Origin: Timema cristinae
Lineage: Eukaryota > Arthropoda > Insecta > Phasmatodea > Timematidae
Length of the DNA: 64,000 nt
NCBI GenBank assembly: GCA_039000515.1
Contig: JBCFYV010000012.1
Location: 15,530,228-15,594,227 of the forward strand
Direction of reading: 5' to 3'
The notes under the pieces were generated by a model. The model was not told where the DNA came from. It saw only the letters and a program-made list of their open reading frames with translations, and ran no database searches. The position numbers and the translations under genes are program-made. This document shows, piece after piece, positions 1 to 12,281 of the stretch; the first letter of the stretch is position 1; each line of letters opens with the position of its first letter.

Positions 1-905
1 AGAGCTTAATAATGCCACACTTTGACTACTGTGACGTAGTATACAATGTACGACTTATCCTTGTCCGGAGCTTAGTAATGCCACACTTTGACTACTATGA
101 CGTAATATTCAATGTACGACTTATCCTTGTCCAGAGCTTAATAATGCCACACTTTGACTACTGTGTCGTAGTATACAATGTATGACTTATCCTTGTCCAG
201 AGCTTAATAATGCCACACTCTGACTACTGTGACGTAGTATACAATGTATGACTTATCCTTGTCCGGAGCTTAATAATGCCACACTCTGACTACTATGACG
301 TAATATTTAATGTACGACTTATCCTTGTCCAGAGCTTAATAATGCCACACTTTGACTACTGTGACGTAGTATACAATGTACGACTTATCCTTGTCCGGAG
401 CTTAATAATGCCACACTTTGACTACTATGACGTAATATTAAATGTACGACTTATCCTTGTCCAGAGCTTAATAATGCCACACTTTGACTACTGTGTCGTA
501 GTATACAATGTATGACTTATCCTTGTCCAGAGCTTAATAATGCCACACTTTGACTACTATGACGTAATATTCAATGTACGACTTATCCTTGTCCAGAGCT
601 TAATAATGCCACACTCTGACTACTGTGACGTAATATTCAATGTACGACTTATCCTTGTCCAGAGCTTAATAATGCCACACTCTGACTACTGTGACGTAGT
701 ATACAATGTACGACTTATCCTTGTCCAGAGCTTAATAATGCCACACTTTGACTACTGTGTCGTAGTATACAATGTATGACTTATCCTTGTCCAGAGCTTA
801 ATAATGCCACACTTTGACTACTGTGACGTAGTATACAATGTATGACTTATCCTTGTCCAGAGCTTAATAATGCCACACTTTGACTACTGTGATGTAGTAT
901 ACAAT
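1..905 (+). repeat. 66-bp tandem array derived from reverse-transcriptase coding sequence
   Basis: About 13.7 head-to-tail copies of a 66-bp unit, cut by the window's left edge. The unit is exactly 22 codons, so the frame is kept through the array. Each unit reads as a peptide containing SLIMPHFDYCDVVYN, which resembles the C-terminal (thumb) part of non-LTR reverse transcriptases. Units differ at a few sites: TACTATGACGTAATATTC, TACTGTGACGTAGTATAC and TACTGTGTCGTAGTATAC classes, and TGTACGAC versus TGTATGAC. The last change, CGA to TGA, gives the in-frame stops near 515 and 779. Units 1-3 recur in the same order as units 6-8, suggesting a 330-bp higher-order period. The last copy runs without a break into flanking RT sequence at 890-910. 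Array and frame are seen directly; the RT origin is inferred from the peptide. Confidence 0.9.
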
Positions 906-1522
906 GACTTAAGAGACAATCTAGCAGAACGAATACAATGACTACAAAACACATGAGTTCGATACATATTTAACTTAAAATGACATGACCATATTTCTAA
1001 GTATTTTTATAAACTGTGTTGGCTTAGAATAAATGAAAGGTGAAGGCTACGCTTATTAGTATTGCTTCATAAGATATTATCAACATCTCAGCCTCAATAC
1101 CTATCCTCACGGTTCCTATTCCTGAAAGATAAACACAGCCGAGCTACTAGATCAGAATCCACTCTACAGATGTATATTCCCATACATAGATCTCAAACAT
1201 ATGCTTGTTCTTTCACTGTCCTGGCATCCCAGGCTTGGAACAAACTAGATAACTTTCTCGTCATCTAACATCTAGACTTCCCTTCAAGCAAGTGGTTAAG
1301 CAATTTATTATGTCTAATAAGCTAAATCGAGTTGTTGAAACTACTTGAGCTTTAAATGAGTGTTTGAATGAGCATGCAAATGTTTTTCTACTTATTTGAA
1401 TATTCCTTTATTAAATTGTATTTCAATAAATGTAAAAGTGTATGTTGTATTCAACACTGGTTACTGACTAATGACTTAACTTTGCCAGTTAAATAAAAAC
1501 TATCATTATTATTATTATTATT
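890..1522 (+). mobile_element. 3' end of a decayed non-LTR retrotransposon (RT C-terminus, 3' UTR, ATT tail)
   Basis: From the last satellite unit the frame continues as VVYNDLRDNLAERIQ, stop, LQNT, stop, VRYI. It then gives a WLRINER-like block and, at 1062-1268, an open stretch with LHKILSTSQPQYLSSRF and QAWNKLDN. This order is typical of the RT C-terminal tail of Jockey/CR1-type elements. Several stops and at least one frame change, near 1268, show that it is dead. The 3' UTR ends in a short ATT microsatellite (about 1504-1522), a common 3' tail of non-LTR elements. The clade is uncertain. The element is open to the left, so its 5' part lies outside the window or was replaced by the array. 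Confidence 0.8.
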
Positions 1523-2700
1523 AAACAATTTACATGTATGATAACAATGTGTCTAAATTTGGCAAAATGCATTTTAAGTAAAATTTATTCCAATAAATGT
1601 TGATTATTTGTTACACCCGCTCTACTTTGGCCCACTGTAACATGTACAATTACCAAAATTTAGAAAAATGAAATATTAATTTTGTCTTATTTAAATCAAA
1701 CTCAAAATACATAGAATGGCTTCTTTTTTCCCTTAGGTAAAAAAGTCTTCAAGACCTTTAATGGTAATTCAGTTTTCGATAAATAAATCATCAACCATTC
1801 AATAAAAAAGTTTTCAATAAATATATTTTCAACCATTCTATTAAAAAAAGTAGTCTTTATTAATATAACTTTGCTCCTGCAGACAATATAATCTTGGCCA
1901 AACAATATATCTTAAATATGACCATGAATTAAAAATAAATGGTATGATGCACTGCACAGACTTCCTCGCTCCTTTGACTAAAAATTTAGTCATTTATTTA
2001 AAACTTGTAAGATAAGTGAAACAAAATAATGGACATCATTGAAGAAACGTACCAAAGAACATAAATGAAATGATATATAGGCCTACTGTTACAAAAACAA
2101 TGAAAAGGGAGGAACATTTCTGTCCACCAAAGAGCATAACAATTTTCAATTTCAAAGTCCTATATAAAAAATAATTATATTTTTAATAATACTACATTTT
2201 TCCAATTTTCTATCTGAAAGGGCTACAGAGATATAATAATTTGAAATTTGCCAATAAGTGCCCTTCAGGTAATTTTTACAGGCGATTGAGAATAGCCTTT
2301 TTGTTTATAATACCAAGCAATCACTGCTTAGATATGAATTTTAATCAAAATCGAATCTTTCTCGTTTTGCTCTTGAGTAAAGTACCCATAATTTTAGGGT
2401 TGGATATGTAATTTTTAAAAAAACTCGGGGCAACCCTAGATATTAAGTTTCAATCCAATCGGTAAAATAGCTTCGGCTCTAGGGCAAAATACAGATACAC
2501 ACACAGATAGAAGACATTGCTAAAAACACTTTTTTGGTTTAGGTGGGTCATTAAACGTTGACAGTGATCAAAATCTTGGGTTTAATTTTTTTCTTTTTTT
2601 TGTGATTACAATACTTTCTCTACTCAAGGGGGGCGAGAAAGTAAAAAGTCTTGCGAGTATTGTAATGAAACTAACTCTACGCATAATACTATTGCAGTAG
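1523..2700. other. AT-rich intergenic DNA with one terminal-looking hairpin
   Basis: No gene seen. The sub-region of about 2130-2660 has a different texture, with moderate GC and a CAGATACACACACAGATAG stretch, and may be an unclassified dispersed repeat. It contains a perfect 9-bp stem, TACTTTCTC at 2608-2616 and GAGAAAGTA about 14 bases later, around a G-rich loop. No TIR, ORF or target duplication was found for it. Confidence 0.4.
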
Positions 2701-2710
2701 AAGACTATAG

Positions 2711-3032
2711 CATTTATTATTATTATTATTACTATTATTTAGCACAGTGTCTTACTACCCGTACGGGTTATATGCTAATACATGTCTACGAGCAAGTGAG
2801 ATAGAGCCTAAAAATTATGCTGGGAAAGGTATTTTCACGTACCTTTCGGAGTTATTTTACATGCCACAATAAACATGAGACCAACGGCTTTACTTTCCCT
2901 CTGAAGGGAGATGTGTTAAGGGTATATGTTGCTCAAGAAAAATTCATCAACCTTGGTTGGGTTTTAACCCAGGAACAGCAGAAACCGAGGCAAACACTTT
3001 ACCCCAAGACCACTAAGGTTGATGACCATAAA
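2711..3032 (-). mobile_element. tRNA-derived SINE, body type C
   Basis: On the minus strand a tRNA-like head (about 2950-3032) has A-box-like TAGTGGTCTTGGGGTAAAG and a B-box-like GGGTTAAAACCC. A body unlike the other SINEs here follows, then the shared tail (ACCCGTACGGGT near 2758) and a TAA-repeat 3' end at 2711-2740. No clear target duplication. The 83-codon plus-strand ORF at 2817-3068 lies inside it and is taken as chance. Confidence 0.6.
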
Positions 3033-5010
3033 ATTTCTCAATTGTTTCCTCAGGTAAATAATAATTGAGCTTATCCCAAGTGCTTCTAAAAAGTTTTTTT
3101 AAATTATATTTTATTCAATTTTAATTCAGTTGTGTAAGTTACACGTTGTAGTTCTTGATGAATTTTAAATATATCACTTTTTTCTCTCAGATAGTATTAA
3201 CTTGTAACGTTATTTGTCACCCTACCATTTATTTCCTTATATTTTTCTAATTTTTGTATATAGTTTACATTTTATTTTTGTTTTAAATGATGCACGTCAA
3301 AGTTTGGCCGCAGCTTAACACGCTGTGTTTCAGGTGTGACAAAATAATACTATTTACATCCATTCAAAATAAAATGGAAAGAATAATGTCTAACACCGTT
3401 CAAAATAATTAAAATAACGAATTTTGAGCTAAGGAAGAACACTTACCTTTTTATTAAACATATTTATCATTCTAAGAAGTTTGTTGACTCTTATTTATTT
3501 TAAATGTCGACAATGATTTATTTCAAGGCATGCGCAGATCTGTTAAAAAAGTGAATGGCATGTCTTGTGATTATTAAAGTAAGAAAATAAAGGACTTGAT
3601 GTAAATACCTCCAAACTAGTGCGCATTTCAATTTTGACAAATGGAAATACATTTTAATTCTTTCAAGAAAACATTGTTTCATATTGACATATATTTCAAT
3701 CTTTATATTAAATTTGCATTTTATATTATATTCATCCCTAGTCCGTAGCCAATGTGTTAATGTATAAGTTTTATCTTTGGACTTTGGTGTGGGGGGGGGG
3801 GGGGGAGAAATAGAACATTTTAAAATTTGATTCCTGGAATATTTTTTGAAGAAAATTGGGGTCTTCTTCTTCGGCGTCCTCAAAGTATCGAACCAAATAT
3901 GTGTGGTTCCTTAATAAATTTATTTTAAAAATAGGATATTAATATATTAATAGAAAGCTGAGTGTCTAGGGAAGAACTAGAGCCTATTGATATCCTAAAA
4001 CTGTGGATTGTTTGCAATTAAGAAGAGGCTTAAATATATTCAGACATTTTATTAAATCCAGAACATTAATTTTTTATTTTATGTAAAAATATTAATGCGA
4101 TTGATTTATTTTTCAACAAAACTAAATATTTATATTTTGGTTTTACTCACAACTTCAATATCATAATATCATCATGCTTAGCCTACACATATATACATAT
4201 ATATATATATTTTTTTTTACTCTTGTATTATAAACTCCTAAATTTAACCATGTTCAGAGATTATTATTTTAATTGATCAATTATGTTTAAGAATAGATGT
4301 AATACAATATATTTTATTTTGTCAGATTAGAATTGTATTTACTCAGAATTCAATAGGTAGGATTGGGATGTGGTATCAAGGAAACAATAATAATAATAAT
4401 AATAATAATACACAAATTTCAACAATTGCTTTTTTTAATTGTAATTTAAAATTGGTACATTTCATTCAGTGATCCATTTTTATTTCAATTGTTCATGTTT
4501 TATTTTAAGTGTTTTTTCCTTCAACTCCTGTAGAGATTTACAGCATACCATTGTTGTAGGTAAGGTATTGTCATTATTATTAACATTGCATTATCTAGAA
4601 AATGTTCCCGAGAACACCCAGTGGTCTCGAGTGTTAAGGGTAACCGTGCCACTGTCAGAGTTAGCCGAGCTAAAGGGTTTTTTTTCTCCTCCTAGTTTCT
4701 AAGAGTGGCGCCCAATATATATAATTTTAATCATCTCGATGTTACTTTTCATTGTGTAAAAATATATAGGAAAAAAACTTATATTTTTATTAGAAACTGG
4801 ATCAAGAGTGCTGCAAATATGAACACAAATTTTGAAAACTTATATATTCTAGGGCAATAAGATTTTTGCAAAACTTGGTATGGATTTGTCCATTCATAGA
4901 AATGATTGATTCCATCATTAATAGAATAAATGTGTGTGCAAAACTTATAATAGGTCAAATTCATCATTTCTTTGAAAAAAACATTTTAACCTTATTCTAT
5001 ACTAGCTCGG
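3033..5010. other. AT-rich intergenic DNA, simple repeats only
   Basis: No gene seen. Contains a 15-base G run at 3791-3805 (potential G-quadruplex), an AT dinucleotide and T run near 4190-4218, and an AAT microsatellite at about 4385-4411. ORFs here are short, AT-rich and resemble nothing I know. Confidence 0.5.
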
Positions 5011-5014
5011 AATA

Positions 5015-8000
5015 CGAGGGGTTAGTGTGAAACTGATGTAACTACAAAACATCAAGTTTTCAGGAGAAGGAAATTAAGAGATTTTCTGACTAAAAGTTGT
5101 ATTGGATATGAATTTAATTTTTTTTTAAATGTACTTTGATAGTTTAAAAATGAAAACTTATAGAATGTTCTTACGTTTATCACTCTTATTACTTTAAAAT
5201 GTTTTTTAATGCAAAAAAAAAACACTTTTAGTATTTGATTAATGAGTTACGTTTTTGTGTCCCTAAGAGTTTTGTTCAACAGTGAATATAAACTTATTCT
5301 TAAGAGACAAAAACCCAAACTTTAGTATAATTACCACCTCCCTTTTTACAAATCAATTTAAATTATTTTATAAGAAGACATATAATTTAATTGGACAGTG
5401 TAAATTAAATATTACAAACTTGTAAACTTTTATAATTTATTTTAAAATTTTACTAAAATAATCCCATAGTTTAAAATAATGAAAATTACAAACTTTTAAA
5501 CTTTTATTATTTATTTAAAAATTTTACTCAAGAAAATAGTACTATCTTAGTTGAATTTAAAAAATGTTCAATCTATTTAATTATAATATTTAAATATATT
5601 TTTCATATTATATTTTTTATTGAGTATAAAATAAAATAAAATTATGGTGACACAGTTCTTTCTCATCAAAAATTTTCTAATCACTTTCTTTGTCATTGTC
5701 CATGAAATCTTCAGCTGTCTTCAGTGCCTCATAAAAAGGATGATATTGCAGAGGAATTATTCCAGTTCTACAAAGATCTAGAAGGTCATTTCGTTTTTCT
5801 GTAGATATAGGCAAGGGTCCATTGATGTAGGCAGCCCCCAGGTGCAGATCAGACAATTTTCTTCTTCCTCTCCTTACTATTTCCAAACTTCTAAATTCAT
5901 TTTCACTCAAACTGTACTTGAAAAAAATCATCTTTGGGTCCTTCCTGTGATACTGAAACATTACGATCTACAACCAATCTATTATCTCTATAGATGTATC
6001 AATTTTTATGTTTTTAATAATGTCTTTCTGAAGTCGCGAGAAATCTAAAAACTCCGCTTGGCTCATTTCGATAAAATTATATTGCTTCTTTCTTGAAGCC
6101 ATGCGTACTACTGTGTACCAACCAGATGGATCATAAATATCCACATTATTGCTGCTTTTTTCAATGTGTGCATGGACGTTATCACATTCCATGAACGAAT
6201 GCCCTGGTTCAAATAAACTATGAGTGATTACAGGAATGTTAAGAATTTGTGTTGCATATAAGAACATTGCCGACATGTTGACATTTCTGTTCTGTCCAGA
6301 GCATGTATCAGACATAAAAACAAACTCTTTACCACTAGATTGGTGTTTCTGAAGTAACTTGTAAACACAAGAAGCAACTTCATTTGAACCACTTTTTGCC
6401 ACAGATTCAGGCCACATATAGTTATCTGCAATCTTCAAAGCAACATTATATGCTGTGAGATTGTACACAGCAAGCCGTCTTTTATAAAACAATGCCTTGG
6501 TATTATTTTGAGGACAGTACCTCACTGCTTCCATATCAAACTGATAAAAGTAGGAGGTTTCTTGAATTGCTCTTTCCTTGGTGTCTTCTTTGAAGCTGCG
6601 GGCATCTGTCTTTCTTTTTAAATGTGTTTCATGACTATGTCTATTGTCTTCTTGTTCTTCTGGGCTCATTTGGTTAAACTTAAAACATGCATCACACATA
6701 TCTTTACGAGGAATGTGAAATGCCAAGTTAAATTCACTGTGAAAATTTTTTCTATAAAACCACAGTTTTTCATATTCTACTCCATCAACTTTACACCTAT
6801 CACAGTAAAGATCATACATTTTCCTAAGGTTAAGTTCAGAGTGCAAAAACTCTTTTGTAGTATCTTTGCGGGCGTAGTGGGATTGTAATGTTGGGAAAGA
6901 CTTGATATGATTCTTTATGTACTCTCTACTTCCCTTAGGTTGTTTCACACCAGGTGGGTGACGACCTCGACAATCCCTTTGAACAATATTGTTCTTCTTG
7001 TTTTACTCAACACTGTTCAGTGTACATTGTTGTAACCTATTTGAAAATGCTTAGGGCTGGGTGACTCAAACAATAAACCAACACATAGATTAAATTTACT
7101 TTACAGATTTTAAATTGATTAAATAGTATAAAGATGGAAATCTAAAATTAATAGGCCTATATTACTTCCTGGAAGTTTTAAAGGCATATTAAGGTTACTT
7201 TAATTAATGTAAACTTATAAACAATGTGATGTAGGCTATCTTGATTACAAATAATTCATCAATACTAGTTTCTAGTTTAATCACATATAGCTAAACTAAA
7301 ATAATATAAGTTAATATACTTACATTCATTAAGTGACAAAGCCATTTCAACAATTAATCTGCTCCTTTAGCTCATTATGAACAGTTGTTCCAACAATCAC
7401 TCTTTCACAGATTCAAAAACCAACTGTTTAGATTAAGTCTTGTAAACACTGCTACCACTTCATTAAGTAATTTAGCGTTTTATTTATTTTCTGAGAAGTA
7501 TTCACAAACTTAGAAACACAAAAACGTAAGAGCATTTACAGATTTATAACTCTATTGTTTGCTTAGTGTGACAAAGATGTAAGAGCTGATACGTTTGTCT
7601 GACACTAACACAAACCTATTTTTTGTAGTTAGACTTACATCTAACTTCTAAAAATTTTTTTATTGAGTTATATTGTTGTGTCACTAAGAAAAAGCCTACT
7701 TTGTTGATCCCAATGATATTAGAATCTGAAAAAACGAATTTTTGTAGTTACGCTAGTTTCACACTGTGACAAAGAAAACCCTCCCCTTTAATTATAATTA
7801 ATTAGAGTAACAAAATATACATATAGTTTGGTCTTACGATTCATTAAATTATTTCTCTTTGCCATTTCCTTTAACTAAAGCTCTCATCCATACGTCACTA
7901 TTCTAGCAATATTGCTAGCTCTAAATTGTATCACCTCTTTGGTGTGTATTTGGAAAGTTGTTTTGTTTTTTTGTTTGTTTATTGGTTTTTGAAGAATTGA

Positions 8001-8609
8001 AGTGGACGATAGGTTTTTTTTTTTTTTAGTTTTTGTTTTCTTTAAAAATATAATAAAGCTGGAATGTTTAAGTTCCAAATCAAGAGACAAAAAAAAAGGA
8101 TACTGTGTTACAAGTTATTAAAACTTTGAATTATAAACGTTTTACCCAAGAGTGTAAAATTTAACTTGGAGAGGAAGAGAGAAGATTATACATATCTTTA
8201 ATCAAATATAACTACAGAATGGCTATGGTGAGAAGTTTCCATTTTTTTATTTTGTTTTGTTTCAAGAAAATTATGTTACCTTAGTAATGTAAATTAACAG
8301 AGCTCCATAGGCAGGATTTGATATGAGTAATATTCAGAATACATAAATAACCAAACAAATAACTTATTTTTTTTTAAATTTCATAACCTTGTAATTTGTT
8401 TCCATTACGATATAATATAAACTTTAAGTATAAGTGCCTACCTAAATCCAGAGGTCCCGAGATTAGGTTTCTCATGCAACTGAGCTAGATAAAATAAACT
8501 TTTTTTTTATATACAACTTTAGGAGAACTATATATATATATAAAATATATTTAAAGTTATTAAATTATTTTTTCCTTCCCTCTTTTTTTTTCACAACACT
8601 AACCCCTCG
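5015..8609 (-). mobile_element. 3.6-kb cut-and-paste DNA transposon with TIRs and AATA target duplication
   Basis: The two ends are inverted copies of CGAGGGGTTAGTGT (5015-5028 and 8596-8609), each followed by a GTGAAA-type sequence. Both ends are flanked by AATA (5011-5014 and 8610-8613), a 4-bp target duplication. Inside, 5023-5055 is repeated in inverted form at 7738-7767 (GTGTGAAACT and GTAACTACAAAA shared), and TTACGTTTTTGTGT near 5246 pairs with an inverted copy near 7518. GTGACAAAG occurs near 7335, 7567 and 7766. These look like subterminal transposase-binding repeats. The only substantial coding region is the minus-strand transposase at 5677-6948. Superfamily not assigned: a 4-bp duplication and a possible D-D-D triad would fit Sola-like elements, but that is a guess. 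Confidence 0.75.
5677..6990 (-). pseudogene. DDE-like transposase, one in-frame stop
   Basis: The frame is open from about 6990 (codons reading RGRHPPGVKQP lie before the first Met at 6948), stops at a single TAG at 5968-5970, and continues in the same frame to 5677: 326 plus 94 codons. Landmarks of a widespread, poorly named arthropod transposase-like family are visible: IKSFPTLQSHYARKD and DLYCDRC near the N-terminus, a CDACFKF cysteine pair, YQFDME, FYKRRLAVYN, MSDTCSGQNRN, and GHSFMECDNVHAHIE. The D of QFDME, the D of SDTCSGQN and the D of ECDNVH are candidate catalytic acids (inference). A stop lies just upstream, and no N-terminal exon was found, so the protein may be short or lack its first exon. 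It fills the middle of the 5015-8609 element. A single stop suggests recent death; low-frequency readthrough or an assembly error are alternatives. Confidence 0.75.
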
Positions 8610-8799
8610 AATAGGCCTACATACCTAATAATTTTGGAAATAATTTGATTTGTCTATGAAAAATATATTCAAATAAAAAATGTATATTAAAAGGTTCAAA
8701 GTATATGATAATCTTAAAATAATATAAGGTATATGCTGATTTGCCCACAATTTTTGCAACTGCTAATTTGCCGCTTTTTCACTAAAGTTTTTTTTTTCA

Positions 8800-9012
8800 T
8801 CGCATCTTATTTCCCTGCCGGGCTGCTCTTATACAATTACACTCATGATGTAGGGATGAGTAAAGTAGAATTTTAGAAAATTTACTAGTATTTGCGTGGA
8901 GAGAAGATGGAAAACAAAACTCTGTGCAGACAGGCTGAATTCGAACCCCGACCCCCTTGACACTGGTAAACCAGACTATATGAGCCTGACATTTAGTCTG
9001 CATGTCCACTGA
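8800..9012 (-). mobile_element. Diverged SINE-B copy
   Basis: On the minus strand the copy has a B-box-like GGGGTTCGAATTC at about 8938-8950. The body matches other SINE-B copies (TTTTCCATCTTCTCTCCACG, compare the 24.3-kb copy), and a decayed tail sits near 8800-8830. No intact target duplication was found. Confidence 0.6.
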
Positions 9013-12000
9013 TGCAGGTCATTTACAATTTATGTTAAAACATATTAATAAGCTAAAATAAGTATTGAGTCTGTTAAAGAAACAATATGGAAAGATGTTG
9101 TGGACACTTCAGAAGGTTTTATTTAGGTTAAAGGAACTTGAGTGATCTTTGGAAATGGAAATGGGGTTACTGGGGGTGTTGAAGAGCGAAGATTCTAAAA
9201 TAATATTTTTCTTAGTAACAATTTTCATTCATTGTATCTAATACTATAACACATTTTGTTTAGACCAAGTTACATGGTGTAACATTTATATGAAGGTTAA
9301 TCTTGATAAAACAAAACTTAAATTCAGTAGGTAGATAAAACAAACACACAATAAATGAATAAGCCCTAAACTAAATATGTCTTGTAATTCTTAATGATAA
9401 AAGGTACATGTCAATCTTTAACAAAATAGCTTTATTATTAGCATCTTTTGTTGAAATTACAAAGGTATCATAGACTGGGGTGTCTCCAGACGGCATTGCT
9501 ATTATTCATGTAAGCAGTATTAGCGCCAAGTTGATAATCAAACAACTAACATTTACAAGTGATTTACAAGAGTTAACAGTCATTCATGTGACAGCTTTTT
9601 TCGAGTTTTTTTCTAGAATTTATTGTGAATTTTTTTTAAGTCTAACCATAAAGGAGACAGAATTAAACATTATTCTAATAACTAGTAATTCGGTAAGTAA
9701 TTTCAGAGAATAGTTATGGAAATTTTTATATTGAATTTGATGGTTGTCAGTTAACATAATATTTACATTAGTTTTGGCCCAAAATTGTTTATTAAACTTT
9801 TTACTTTTTTTAGGGAATTCATGGGATGACTTTAGACATGCCAAGAAAATACAAAAAATAAAATTTCTAACAAAGAAACTTATTTTATTTTCCCCGAAAT
9901 AGAGGACGAGTGTACTATAGATAAAACTCAAACTGTCCATAAATTTAAAAAACAGTAGATTTAAGAAGAGGGCGGTTTGTGTTCAAATTTGTCGATATTG
10001 AATATGTAGAGTAGTTACACATGTGTTTAAGTGTATTTGTAATCTATTTACACTTGTATTTAAGTTAATCTTATGTTGAAATGTAAATTTTGTGTGTGAA
10101 AAGTATCTATCATTAGTGTCCAAAGTCAACTTACTTATATCCAACTTCAATTTTTAAAAGGAAACATTAAGGTGCTCGGAGTCATCCCTGAATAGGGGGT
10201 TCCACCGAATATTTTCACTATTTTTAAAAAAAAGTATGTTTTAATGATATTTAGCATTTATCTATTTGCTAAGCTCTTGCTTAGATATTTTTTTCAGAAT
10301 TTTTAGCCTAAAGGTCATGTCACAGGAGCTAAAAATTTACTAAAAAATGTCCGAAGTCACCCTATTCTATGGTATCACACAAAAGGATAAAATGCAATTT
10401 GACGTAAAGCTTAGACTAAGTGTTTACGTCTAGAACATGAGAAATAAATTTTGTCAAGAAATTAGTACAATTAATTTTTAGTTGTACCAATTATCATGTA
10501 TTGATTTGCAATTATAAATTTATAACATATAGGAAAATCAATTGTTAATGTAAAATTAAAATGAGGTAGGTACATTATTCGGTGCTAGAAAATTGCCCCT
10601 CTCATATTAGGTTTGAGAACCATATTGGTCTGATAACGAAAATCTAAATGCGTATTTGAGTTGTTTGTCGGCTATGATAACAACAGTTTACTCTCTGCTT
10701 TGAATAATCATGCAAGAGAGACCCTGCTATCATTTGAATGACCTTCATAGTCTTGGCCCTTTAAGTCATCAGTCTCCTCTTAACAGTAGAAAGATATCGA
10801 TGCTGGTTTAAGTTGCCTACTCATTTCCGCCCTATTCCACCAAACCTGTCACCTTTTCTGTTGGCGGCCAGGAGAGAAGTGTTAGTACCCATCCCTCTAT
10901 ACCCTCTCTAGTACGATCTTGACAGTGCTTGACTTCACAAGCCCAGCTTCTAAAAACACGTGGTTTCAAAGCCGATATGAAATCATTTCTAAGTAGGGAG
11001 AGTCCTTAAAGAATGAGAGATAAAGAACACAGGGAAAAACCTAGGAACTATTTAATATTTATTTTAGAAAAAAATCTTAATCTTATAAGTTTATCATTAA
11101 GAGATGTGCCGAAATATCATGAGATGTGTTTTTATAAACTTTTACTAGCACATTAACAAAATATTAAAAAAAATTCATTGTAGCATTTTAAAATGTATGT
11201 TACAAATACACTAAAAAGTTAAAATCAAATTGTGCCGACCATTTCCCTAGCCCACCGAGTTATGTTAGTCCTCTCAGCAGCAAGTCCATGATGTTCCTCT
11301 AAGAGTGGTATGCTCCCCCCACCCCCTCCCCTTCTTAATGCAAGACATAGCGTATATTTAAAGTGTGCAAATAAGGCCATATTTTTTTATCTGTGCATAA
11401 TGTCCTGTAATTTGCCTTTCGATTTTTCCACATATCTGAGTATATCACTATTTTCTGCTCCTTGCGTATTTTAGGTCTTTTCCACCTTCCTTCCTACTGA
11501 TTTTATTACAAATTAATTACTAGGACTAGTGAAACTGATGAAAGGTATTTATTTTAAATTTAATAAAAATGATGAATTGATCTCAATTTTACTGAGTTAC
11601 CAAGTGAAGAATGTCAAAAACCTCACTTAGATATGTTTTATGGTTAAAGCGTAATCTTGTATTTGATATCCTGGTTAATTGGTCATGGAGAGGGCTCCTA
11701 AGACGTCTGGTCAAGTAAGCGTTAAAAGGTTCGGTGACACACTCATACTAAGGTTGTGTGTTTATTTCACAATATACTATAATAATGTTCTGGGTATTAT
11801 GGGCATTAAGTTGTGAAATGTCTTTAAAAATCATCCGACTTAAGCACTGTACTTTTAACTTGATTTGGTTCTAGTGGACAGAATAATTATGTATTAAGAG
11901 TTTGCCAAAATCTGATGTTTTAAAAATTACATTTAATACACATGGGCAATTTAACATACATATTAAGAACTTAAACTTTTGATTTTCCCAACAAATTGAA

Positions 12001-12225
12001 AATAAGTGAGAGCAGAAAAGTATTTTACTACAGAAGTTTACTTAATAAACACAAAGAAATATTAGAGGGCGGGGGGAATGAAGGGGGGGAGGTTGGGAAA
12101 GATAGCCGGGATGGTGTTATTTAAAAATAATTTATCAAAAGCTAAATTTAGCATACCACCCATTCATTTAAAACCTTTTATTTCTAAGAAACCTCAACAA
12201 GGAAATTACTTATACAATTTGATCA
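9013..12225. other. Intergenic DNA downstream of EEF1AKMT2, no gene recognised
   Basis: Mostly AT-rich and without convincing ORFs. 10,620-10,990 and 11,220-11,340 are GC-richer and look like decayed repeat sequence. 11,585-11,760 is one copy of a dispersed repeat also found at 25,110-25,300. 12,068-12,110 holds several short G runs. I see no promoter or RNA gene. Confidence 0.5.
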
Positions 12226-12228
12226 TGA

Positions 12229-12234
12229 TTTATT
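12229..12234 (-). terminator. Candidate poly(A) signal of EEF1AKMT2
   Basis: AATAAA on the minus strand, about 50 bases past the EEF1AKMT2 stop codon. It is the nearest canonical signal, but the region is AT-rich, so confidence is moderate. Confidence 0.5.
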
Positions 12235-12281
12235 AATAGCAAAAATATTTATATTTTTTTCCCCTATCAGAGGACGAGTTA

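Noticed and set aside
1..905. CRISPR-like array
   Set aside because: Units are contiguous with no unique spacers, the frame encodes RT, and the sequence is eukaryotic.
2817..3068. 83-codon ORF as a gene
   Set aside because: It overlaps a SINE on the other strand, including its promoter boxes and tail.
5677..6948. Conserved host gene
   Set aside because: It lies between TIRs with a target duplication and has an internal stop, so a transposase is the better reading.
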